Shown here piece by piece: positions 1-5,341 of a stretch of DNA of 7,738 bases (the stretch's first letter is position 1; the number at the start of each line of letters is the position of its first letter). Source of the stretch: Bacillota bacterium (GTDB lineage: Bacteria > Bacillota > Clostridia > Peptostreptococcales > Anaerovoracaceae); the NCBI GenBank assembly GCA_017621195.1, contig JAGATO010000046.1, forward strand, positions 1 through 7,738, in the 5' to 3' direction. The notes below the pieces were generated by a model, which was given only the letters and a program-made list of their open reading frames with translations, made no database searches and was not told where the DNA came from. Both the position numbers and the translations under genes were made by a program.

Positions 1-1
1 C

Positions 2-439
2 AACCAGGAGACGAACCGGAACTTCAACAATTCAGTCGTGTCGGAACGTGCTCTCCGGGAAATCTATCTGAAGGGCTACGAACTCTGCGTCCGCTCCGCC
101 TACCCTGTAGCGGCGATGAGCTCCTACAACCTCATCAACGGCGTACAGGCCTCCAACCGAGAGGACCTCTTCACCCATGTCCTTCGAAACGAATGGGGCT
201 TTACGGGCCTCGTCATGACGGACTGGGGCGCCACCAGCGGCTTCGGCCGGGGCGAGCACGTCAAATATGACTGCGCCACCTCGGAGGGCTGTGTGAATGC
301 CAGGAACGACCTCATCATGCCCGGCAGTCAGCGGGACGTGGACGCTATCGTGTCCGCCGTGGAGGCCGGCACACTGTCGCTTGCGAAACTGCAGTACTGC
401 GCAGGGAACATCCTGTCCGCACTGCTCCGTCTGTTTTGA
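2..439 (+). CDS. Glycoside hydrolase family 3 beta-glycosidase, C-terminal part (5' end outside window)
   Basis: The open frame enters from the left edge and ends at TGA 437-439, leaving 145 residues. They match the second half of the GH3 (alpha/beta)8 barrel: an NQETNRNFNNS segment, SERALREIYLKGYE, MSSYNLINGVQASN, then NEWGFTGLVMTDWG. The Asp of MTDW (codon 221-223) is at the position of the GH3 catalytic nucleophile. The product would hydrolyse terminal beta-linked glucose or xylose from oligosaccharides; the exact substrate cannot be read. Oddly, the protein stops about 70 residues after the nucleophile, at the end of the barrel, with no alpha/beta sandwich domain behind it. In canonical GH3 enzymes that domain follows the barrel, so this is either the known reversed arrangement (sandwich first, as in some Ruminococcus and Butyrivibrio enzymes) or a truncated gene. 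An internal GTG at 38 lies inside the conserved region and is not the start. No convincing terminator follows; the symporter promoter begins within about 10 bases of the stop. Confidence 0.9.
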   Translation, partial: NQETNRNFNNSVVSERALREIYLKGYELCVRSAYPVAAMSSYNLINGVQASNREDLFTHVLRNEWGFTGLVMTDWGATSGFGRGEHVKYDCATSEGCVNARNDLIMPGSQRDVDAIVSAVEAGTLSLAKLQYCAGNILSALLRLF

Positions 440-442
440 CAA

Positions 443-501
443 TTTTTTATGATAGGAAGACAAGTTGCTATGATGTCTTCGGAATAGAAGAACTTTATAA
501 T
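443..501 (+). promoter_or_regulatory. Promoter of the symporter gene, shared four-gene architecture (copy 1)
   Basis: T-tract 443-448, ATGATA 449-454, CAA 461-463, T466, T469, GATG 472-475 and a perfect TATAAT 496-501. The -35 position has no TTGACA-like hexamer. ATGAT occurs at 449 and again at 470, a 21-base period. An inverted repeat GAAGACA (455-461) / TGTCTTC (474-480) overlies the element. Transcription would start near 508, leaving a leader of about 25 bases before the ATG at 533. The same spacing recurs at three other genes here, which is the main support. Confidence 0.75.
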
Positions 502-532
502 ACAGGCATAACCTGCTGAAGGAGGACCTCGT

Positions 533-1960
533 ATGGCCTTTGGAAAGAAAAAAGCGGACGCTGCTGTGGCGGAAGGAACCGTCGCAGAAGCAACTACTCT
601 CGAACAGAAGGAAAAGCTCGGTGCCAATCAGAAGATCGGCGCCCTTGCGGCATCCATCGTTGCGGCGACCGCGACCGGGTATGTCCCGAATTACATCAAC
701 CTCTATTACACGGAATTGATGGGCGTTGCCATCGGCACCATCGGCGCCATCATTATGATCACCAAGCTGCTCGACGGTGTCTCCGACATCATCATGGGCA
801 TGATCATCGACCGTACCCATACAAAATGGGGAAAGGCAAAGCCCTGGCTCCTTGCCGGTGCTGCCGGTCTGGCCATTTCCATGATGCTCCTCTTCGGGTG
901 CCCGCCCAGTTGGGGCATGGGTGGGAAAATCGCCTTTGCGACTCTCTTCTACATCCTTGCGAACCCCATTTTCGGCACGATGGTCGCGGTTTCGGCCAAC
1001 ACGCTGCCGAACCTCATCTCCGGGAACTCGGATCACCGCGCCACCATCGGCGTGTTCAAAGGCCTTGGCGCCATGATCCCGCTGCTGCTCATCGGCATCG
1101 TCGTGCCGAAACTGCTCGAAGTCATGGGTGAAAGTCAGGCGACCTATACGACGGCGACCGGTATTTTCGCAGCCCTTGCGATCGTGTGCGCAATCATCGC
1201 CTTCCTGCTCATCCGGGAAACGGTCTCGGAGCGGGCAGAAGCGGTCCTCGGACAGGAAAAGCAGCCGGTGGGTGAATCGCTCAAGAACCTCTTCACCAAC
1301 AAATACTTCCTGTGGCTGGTCGGCGGCACGATCCTTTACAACCTGACTGGTGCTCCGGTCGCGACCTATTACGCAAAGTATATTTTCCACAATGTCGGCG
1401 TGGCGACCTACATCAACTTGCCCGGTATCGTCATGGTCCTGCTCCTCCCGCTGGCACTTCCCATCGTCAAGAAGTTCGGCAAGCGTCAGTGCATGGTCGT
1501 CGGTCTTGCGGGCGCCGCCATCGGACACATCATCATTTTCTTCGCCAACGACAACCTTGGCATGTTCATGATCGGAAAAACTCTGGCCTCTGTGCTTTCC
1601 GTTCCGTACTTCGTCGCCCTCATCCCGCTGATGGGTGAAGTCTGTGACTACGCTTTGTACAAGTCCGGGAAACCGATGGATGGCACCATCAGCTCTGCCA
1701 ACTCCATGGGTGAGAAGATCGGCGTCGGTCTTATCGCAGGAGTCTCCAGCCTGATGATGCAGGTGGCAGGGTTCCAGTCCAACACCACCGGCGCAGAGAT
1801 CGCCCAGCCGGACAGCGCACTCTTCATGATCCGCTTCCTCATGGGAATCTTCCCGGCGGCCCTCTTCCTTCTGGCCGCGTTCTGCTTCTGGCATGTCAAC
1901 ATGGACAGAGAGAACATCACCGAGATCCAGAAGGAACTCAAAGAAAAAGGCATGAGATAA
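533..1960 (+). CDS. GPH-family (MFS superfamily) sugar:cation symporter
   Basis: This 475-residue membrane protein probably imports an oligosaccharide or glycoside together with a cation (Na+ or H+). After a charged cytoplasmic N-terminus of about 33 residues there are roughly twelve hydrophobic segments. The family signature lies at residues 78-105: KLLDGVSD, then a DRT triplet (93-95), then WGKAKPW (K where R is usual before PW). The late signature DGTISSANSMGEKIGVGL is at 383-400. These fit the glycoside-pentoside-hexuronide (MelB/XynB-like) family, and the length is usual. The start is fixed by AAGGAGG at 519-525, seven bases before ATG 533. The gene lies just downstream of the GH3 glycosidase and has its own promoter, so import of substrates or products of that enzyme is a reasonable inference. 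The exact sugar cannot be told. Confidence 0.9.
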   Translation: MAFGKKKADAAVAEGTVAEATTLEQKEKLGANQKIGALAASIVAATATGYVPNYINLYYTELMGVAIGTIGAIIMITKLLDGVSDIIMGMIIDRTHTKWGKAKPWLLAGAAGLAISMMLLFGCPPSWGMGGKIAFATLFYILANPIFGTMVAVSANTLPNLISGNSDHRATIGVFKGLGAMIPLLLIGIVVPKLLEVMGESQATYTTATGIFAALAIVCAIIAFLLIRETVSERAEAVLGQEKQPVGESLKNLFTNKYFLWLVGGTILYNLTGAPVATYYAKYIFHNVGVATYINLPGIVMVLLLPLALPIVKKFGKRQCMVVGLAGAAIGHIIIFFANDNLGMFMIGKTLASVLSVPYFVALIPLMGEVCDYALYKSGKPMDGTISSANSMGEKIGVGLIAGVSSLMMQVAGFQSNTTGAEIAQPDSALFMIRFLMGIFPAALFLLAAFCFWHVNMDRENITEIQKELKEKGMR

Positions 1961-1990
1961 TAACTCTCGCTTGGATACATGTCTTACGAA

Positions 1991-2020
1991 AAAGCGCCCG
2001 GAATCATCCGGGCACTTTTT
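1991..2020 (+). terminator. Factor-independent terminator after the symporter
   Basis: A perfect 7-bp stem pairs GCCCGGA (1996-2002) with TCCGGGC (2007-2013) around an ATCA tetraloop, followed by T5 at 2016-2020. The preceding AAAG (1991-1994) extends pairing into the T-run past one mismatch. The T-run is at the same time the T-tract of the next promoter. Confidence 0.85.
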
Positions 2021-2074
2021 CATGATACTTCCGCAATATCTTTGGATGGGAAGATGCAGATGTTTTTCTATAAT
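2016..2074 (+). promoter_or_regulatory. Promoter of the lipase-like gene, shared architecture (copy 2)
   Basis: T-tract 2016-2020 (then C2021), ATGATA 2022-2027, CAA 2034-2036, T2039, T2042, GATG 2045-2048 and TATAAT 2069-2074. ATGATA to -10 is again 47 bases. There is no recognisable -35 hexamer. The predicted start is near 2081, giving a leader of about 29 bases. The T-tract is supplied by the upstream terminator, so the two elements abut and share bases. Confidence 0.75.
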
Positions 2075-2093
2075 GGTTGCGAAATACATCGCA

Positions 2094-2100
2094 AAGGAGA
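2094..2100 (+). promoter_or_regulatory. Ribosome binding site that fixes the lipase-like start
   Basis: AAGGAGA lies nine bases before ATG 2110. It argues against the in-frame TTG at 2077, which falls just after the -10 box, around or before the predicted transcription start. Confidence 0.8.
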
Positions 2101-2109
2101 AATGGAACT

Positions 2110-2880
2110 ATGAAACGGAACACTACGCTCAAGGGGATCGCGACGCTGATCGTCTCTCTGGTGCTCATCAGTTGTTTGTCCGTCAACGCGTTTGCGGCGG
2201 GCAGATATACGAAAGTGAAGAAGTCCTACCAGACCTATCAGTACACGAGAGACGCTGACCCCACGAAAGGCCTCGGCACCATGAGTATTTCCAAAGGGAA
2301 GATCGTGGAAAACGGGACATCGAAAGCCATCTGGTTCGTCGCACTCCATGGTGTGGAGACGGAAGATCAGGCGGACAACTGGAACAGCTGCCTGAAAGCG
2401 GCCGGAGGCAACAATAACGCTTATCTGAAGGGCGCGAAGAAGGCCATAAAGAAGACCATCCCGTCAAATGCCACCGTGGTCATTGCCGGACACAGCCTTG
2501 GCGGCATGGTCGCCCAGCAGCTCCGCGCAGACTCGACCATCATCAAAAAGTATAAGGTCCTTTTTACGGTGACGTTCGGCTCGCCGCTCATCAATGTGGA
2601 AGGCAAGAAGACCGAAGGCAAGTTGAACCGTCTTGCAGCGAAGGGCGATCCGGTCCCGCTGCTCAGTGACTATACAGTGAACGACATCGAAAAGCAGTTC
2701 AAAGATCTGCAGGTCGAAGACCACGTCATCCCGGTCATCGGGGTCCCCATCCTTGCCCACATCACCGGTTATTACGATGAATCGGCCTGGAAAGACTATG
2801 ACGCTGTCGGCAAAAAAGGCGGCTCCACGGTCCTGAAAATCGATGATTCCACGACACAGTATTTCTATCTTCCTGCATAA
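2110..2880 (+). CDS. Exported class-3-lipase-like alpha/beta hydrolase
   Basis: The 256-residue product begins with a signal peptide: MKRN, a hydrophobic core to about residue 25, and a likely signal peptidase I site after AFA (residue 29). The core also contains LISC (19-22), which fits a lipobox, so a lipid-anchored form is possible. The mature part is an alpha/beta hydrolase with nucleophile elbow GHSLGG (Ser129), then VTFGSP, and KGDPVP (Asp180) at the place of the catalytic Asp in lipase class 3 proteins; His217 in AHITGYY is the probable third triad member. FVALHG (about residues 76-81) probably forms the oxyanion strand. The likely role is hydrolysis of an ester outside the cytoplasm; lipid and carbohydrate esters cannot be separated from sequence. 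Its promoter has the same layout as the sugar genes, which hints at a role in the same diet response. It converges on the esterase gene. Confidence 0.85.
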   Translation: MKRNTTLKGIATLIVSLVLISCLSVNAFAAGRYTKVKKSYQTYQYTRDADPTKGLGTMSISKGKIVENGTSKAIWFVALHGVETEDQADNWNSCLKAAGGNNNAYLKGAKKAIKKTIPSNATVVIAGHSLGGMVAQQLRADSTIIKKYKVLFTVTFGSPLINVEGKKTEGKLNRLAAKGDPVPLLSDYTVNDIEKQFKDLQVEDHVIPVIGVPILAHITGYYDESAWKDYDAVGKKGGSTVLKIDDSTTQYFYLPA

Positions 2881-2894
2881 AAACAGAAAAACAA

Positions 2895-2929
2895 CAGCGC
2901 CCGGATGGTTTTTCGGGCGCTGACTTTTT
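2895..2929. terminator. Shared bidirectional terminator between convergent genes
   Basis: A 9-bp perfect stem pairs CAGCGCCCG (2895-2903) with CGGGCGCTG (2914-2922) around a 10-base loop. T5 follows at 2925-2929 for the plus-strand gene. On the minus strand the A-rich stretch at 2881-2894 reads as a T-rich tract, so it can also end the esterase transcript. It fills the 62-base gap between the two stops. Confidence 0.85.
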
Positions 2930-2942
2930 GTGGTCCGCTGAT

Positions 2943-3941
2943 TTAGAAATGTTCGTCCAGCCAGGTGAGATATTCGTCGAAGACCCAGGCGTACTCGGGG
3001 TGGTTCGTGAAGATGTGGTTGGCGCCTTCCACTTCGATGTACCGGATGTCGCCGCCGGCGGCCTCCAGGTTCTTCACATAGAGGCGGGAGCCTTTGTGGT
3101 CGACCAGCATGTCTTTGTTCCCATGGGCGATGAACTGAGGCGTCTTCGTGTCGACGATGCGGTTCGAAAGGTCTGTTCTTTCGATAAACTCCCTGCGCAG
3201 CTTCCGGTCCCGGATGACCTCCAGCGGAGCGGTGGTGTAAAGGCAGCCCATGTTCCACTTGAGGCTCAGCGCCGGATAGAACATGCCGCCGTTGCAGACG
3301 GAGTCGTCGACGGCGTCGACCTCGTCCGGAACATAGCCGAGAGGGAACTGGTTCGTTCCGGCCGGCAGGTTCAGGAAGCCGGCGACCATGTATCCGCCGG
3401 CGGAACCGCCCAGAAGGCCGATCTTGTTCGGGTTTAGTCCGTACTCCTGCGCGTGGTAACGCACATAACGGATGGCCCTCTGAAGATCCAGAAGAGGGAA
3501 GGGGAACTTGTAGGGGTTGAAACGGTAGTCCAGAATGAACGCCGAAATACCGCGGTCGTTGAGCCGCTTTGCCAGCTTGTCGCTCTCTTCCTGGTCCTTT
3601 GCGGTCACATCGCCCGTAAAGGCGAAACCGCCGCCGGGGATGATGATGACTGCCCGGTCCGCGCCTTCGCAAAGGAAGGGGACGATGGCGGGGACGTCGG
3701 TATAGGTCTCTTCGACGAGTCCCGGTTTAATAGCGTTGAGCCAGGTCGTCGTATCGATATTCTTCTTGCGGTCAAAGTACCATTTTCCAGTGTACTTGCC
3801 GATGTACAGCGCGAATTTGAGCTGGTTCTTCTGCGGGTCCGCGTCATAGTCGATGGTCATATCGTCAAGTTTGGACCGGCTGCTGTTGCCGGGGATGACA
3901 TCGCCCCAGATGGGCGTGACAGAGTAGGTGCCTTCTTTCAT
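2943..3941 (-). CDS. Alpha/beta-hydrolase esterase (COG0657-like, possible acetyl/feruloyl esterase)
   Basis: The 332-residue protein has no signal peptide and should be cytoplasmic. The order of motifs is that of hormone-sensitive-lipase-type/BD-FAE-like esterases: oxyanion loop IIPGGGF (about 100-106), DYR (138-140), nucleophile elbow GGSAGG with Ser180, then HGNKDMLV with Asp277, and GANH with His309 as the probable triad. The oxyanion motif is PGGG rather than the classical HGGG; PGGG variants are common among esterases encoded beside xylan genes. A plausible job is removing acetyl or feruloyl groups from imported oligosaccharides; this is inference from neighbours. The start is set by GGAGGGA (3953-3947 on the minus strand), five bases before ATG 3941. 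An open frame extending upstream to 4247 contains the promoter and is not coding. Aes-type peptidase or other small-ester activity remains possible. Confidence 0.88.
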   Translation of the reverse strand: MKEGTYSVTPIWGDVIPGNSSRSKLDDMTIDYDADPQKNQLKFALYIGKYTGKWYFDRKKNIDTTTWLNAIKPGLVEETYTDVPAIVPFLCEGADRAVIIIPGGGFAFTGDVTAKDQEESDKLAKRLNDRGISAFILDYRFNPYKFPFPLLDLQRAIRYVRYHAQEYGLNPNKIGLLGGSAGGYMVAGFLNLPAGTNQFPLGYVPDEVDAVDDSVCNGGMFYPALSLKWNMGCLYTTAPLEVIRDRKLRREFIERTDLSNRIVDTKTPQFIAHGNKDMLVDHKGSRLYVKNLEAAGGDIRYIEVEGANHIFTNHPEYAWVFDEYLTWLDEHF

Positions 3942-3975
3942 GAGAGTCCCTCCAGTAAGGTCATTATACACCAGT

Positions 3976-4033
3976 ATTATAGGGAAGACACGGGCGATGT
4001 ACATCGCAGAAAGTTGGCGACTTCTCATAAAAA
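3976..4033 (-). promoter_or_regulatory. Promoter of the esterase gene, shared architecture (copy 4, minus strand)
   Basis: Read on the minus strand: T5 (4033-4029), ATGAGA (4028-4023, one change from ATGATA), CAA (4016-4014), T4011, T4008, GATG (4005-4002) and TATAAT (3981-3976), again 47 bases from first element to -10. A second TATAAT lies 13 bases further on (3968-3963). A perfect palindrome GCGATGTACATCGC (3994-4007) covers the -35 position and includes the conserved GATG. The predicted start near 3969 leaves a leader of about 28 bases. Confidence 0.75.
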
Positions 4034-4113
4034 CTTGCGATGAACCGGAAGGCCTGCAAGCCTTGACGATTACAAAGCGTTGTTCCGCAAGCTGATGAAC
4101 TGAATCATATCTG

Positions 4114-4141
4114 AAACGCCTGGAGCGATCCGGGCGTTTTT
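4114..4141 (+). terminator. Orphan factor-independent terminator
   Basis: AAACGCCTGGA (4114-4124) pairs with TCCGGGCGTTT (4129-4139), 11 pairs including one G-T wobble, around a GCGA tetraloop (GNRA type). The T-run is 4137-4141. It points in the plus direction, yet no plus-strand gene lies before it; the preceding gene is on the minus strand. It may be what remains of a lost gene, or may block antisense transcription towards the ATPase. Confidence 0.65.
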
Positions 4142-4165
4142 CTGATTCGATGAGGTTTTTCGGTG

Positions 4166-4194
4166 TTGACAACGGTGCGATATATTCATAAAAT
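4166..4194 (+). promoter_or_regulatory. Canonical sigma-70 promoter of the ATPase-channel pair
   Basis: A perfect TTGACA (4166-4171) and TAAAAT (4189-4194) are separated by 17 bases. None of the shared upstream elements (ATGATA, CAA, GATG at fixed spacing) is present, so this pair is probably expressed independently of the four-gene set. The leader would be about 88 bases and A-rich. Confidence 0.75.
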
Positions 4195-4276
4195 GAAGAC
4201 GAAACAATAAAGAGAAATAAAAGACGATAAAAAGTGTAAAGATACATAATAATGGAAAAAAGGAAAATGCTCTGTG

Positions 4277-4282
4277 AGGAGG
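4277..4282 (+). promoter_or_regulatory. Ribosome binding site that fixes a TTG start
   Basis: AGGAGG sits six bases before TTG 4289. The upstream in-frame GTG at 4274 overlaps this site and cannot be served by it. Confidence 0.8.
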
Positions 4283-4288
4283 ATAAGA

Positions 4289-5341
4289 TTGAATAACCCG
4301 TTCACTATTTCTTTTGGAAAAATACCGCTGGAAAACATCGAGAGACCTGTGCAGATCCAGGAAATCGTGGATTCCTTCACGGCCGATCCGATCAACCAGC
4401 AGATCGCCATGGTGACCGGTGTCCGAGGGTCCGGGAAAACGGTTCTTATGACAGATGTCACAAGGAGACTCCGTGAAGATGAAAACTGGATCATTGTAGA
4501 ACTGAACCCGGAAACGGACATGCTTTTGGGACTGGCATCCAGTTTGGCCAGTATACGGGAGTATTCCGAAATATTTCGGAAGGCAAAACTTAATTTGTCC
4601 TTTTGGGGTTTCGGGATAGAGATCAGCGGGGAACCTCCGATCACGAACATTGAGACTGCGGTAAGTCGAATGCTGGAGAGCTTGAAGAAGCGCCACAAAC
4701 GAGTGTGCGTCGCCGTCGATGAGGTGACGAACAATGAGAATGTCCGTATTTTTGCAGCCGCCTTTCAAATATTTGTACGGCAGGAACTTCCGGTTTTTCT
4801 GATCATGACAGGTTTGTATGAAAACATTTATGAGTTGCAGAATGAAAAAAGTCTGACGTTTTTGTACCGAGCTCCAAAAGTGACGATGGCACCTCTGAAT
4901 ATGATGGCAATGACATCCCGCTACGCGGAAGTTTTCTCCATAGAGGAACCTGCTGCAAAAGAAATGGCCCGAATGACAAAGGGATATCCGTTTGCCTTCC
5001 AGGTGCTGGGGTATCTGACCTGGCGCGCCAATGGGGACTATAAATCCGTGAAAAAAGAGTACCGTCAATACCTGGAAGAGTTTGTGTATGAAAAAATATG
5101 GATGGAGCTTTCATCAAAGGACAGAGAACTCGCCTATGGAATCGCTCTTTCCAAAACTGGTGAAACGGCTGAAATACGAGACCTTTCCGGCTTAAACCCC
5201 AACGCATATTCGGTGTATCGGAGTCGACTGCTTCGGAAAGGGATCGTGGAAAGCAGTGAATATGGCAAACTGCAATTCACGCTTCCACTGTTTGCACCCT
5301 TTGTGCTGGATCGAAAAGAAGAAGAATGTACGGAGTCATAA
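4289..5341 (+). CDS. AAA-type P-loop ATPase with C-terminal winged helix
   Basis: Starting at TTG 4289 the product has 350 residues and opens with NNPFTISFGKIP. The Walker A motif GVRGSGKT is at 44-51 (Lys50), and the Walker B is VCVAVDE with Asp144-Glu145. A segment ending LIMTGL (about 170-176) resembles a sensor strand. The last 70 residues (AYGIAL through LPLFAPFVL) look like a winged-helix fold. This is the pattern of archaeal-type/STAND-like ATPases annotated only as ATP-binding protein in many Clostridia; the function is unknown. There are no membrane segments. The gene is visibly AT-richer than its neighbours and uses more A/T-ending codons, which may point to a separate origin. Its last 16 bases overlap the K+ channel start, suggesting translational coupling. 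A nucleotide-dependent regulator of the channel is only a guess. Confidence 0.85.
   Translation: MNNPFTISFGKIPLENIERPVQIQEIVDSFTADPINQQIAMVTGVRGSGKTVLMTDVTRRLREDENWIIVELNPETDMLLGLASSLASIREYSEIFRKAKLNLSFWGFGIEISGEPPITNIETAVSRMLESLKKRHKRVCVAVDEVTNNENVRIFAAAFQIFVRQELPVFLIMTGLYENIYELQNEKSLTFLYRAPKVTMAPLNMMAMTSRYAEVFSIEEPAAKEMARMTKGYPFAFQVLGYLTWRANGDYKSVKKEYRQYLEEFVYEKIWMELSSKDRELAYGIALSKTGETAEIRDLSGLNPNAYSVYRSRLLRKGIVESSEYGKLQFTLPLFAPFVLDRKEEECTES

Larger units (their letters stand above)
3942..4288. other. Intergenic region between esterase (-) and ATPase (+)
   Basis: About 350 bases without a gene. From left to right it holds the esterase ribosome binding site and promoter, a stretch at 4044-4095 that reads as a short protein tail without a start (ending DDYKALFRKLMN then TGA), an orphan hairpin with T-run (4114-4141), the ATPase promoter (4166-4194), and a markedly A-rich leader to the ATPase start. 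No RNA gene or riboswitch was recognised. Confidence 0.6.

Noticed and set aside
436..441. TTGACA just after the GH3 stop as a -35 box for the symporter
   Set aside because: No -10 lies 16-18 bases downstream; the distance to TATAAT 496 is 54 bases.
474..501. TGTCTT with 16-base spacing to TATAAT, seen in front of both symporter and esterase, as a shared -35
   Set aside because: It matches the -35 consensus poorly, it is 16 bases before the main TATAAT in copy 1 but before the second TATAAT in the esterase leader, and it is absent from the other two promoters.
32..2089. Long open frame on the minus strand (685 codons) opposite the GH3 end and symporter
   Set aside because: It is an antisense shadow: rich in His, Asp, Arg and Gly with no recognisable motif, while the plus strand carries two clear families with good ribosome binding sites.
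2077..2109. Upstream TTG start for the lipase-like gene
   Set aside because: It falls at or before the predicted transcription start and would add 11 residues before a normal signal peptide; AAGGAGA supports ATG 2110.
2464..3672. Minus-strand open frame spanning the lipase-like gene and part of the esterase
   Set aside because: It runs through the terminator and is out of frame with the esterase motifs; Arg/Pro/His-rich composition is typical of a shadow frame.
3942..4247. N-terminal extension of the esterase frame
   Set aside because: It contains the promoter and ribosome binding site and reads as no known domain.
4274..4288. GTG start for the ATPase
   Set aside because: It overlaps the AGGAGG that best serves TTG 4289.
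4070..5068. Minus-strand open frame of 332 codons opposite the ATPase
   Set aside because: It crosses the ATPase promoter and orphan terminator, and lacks domain motifs; the plus strand has Walker A and B.
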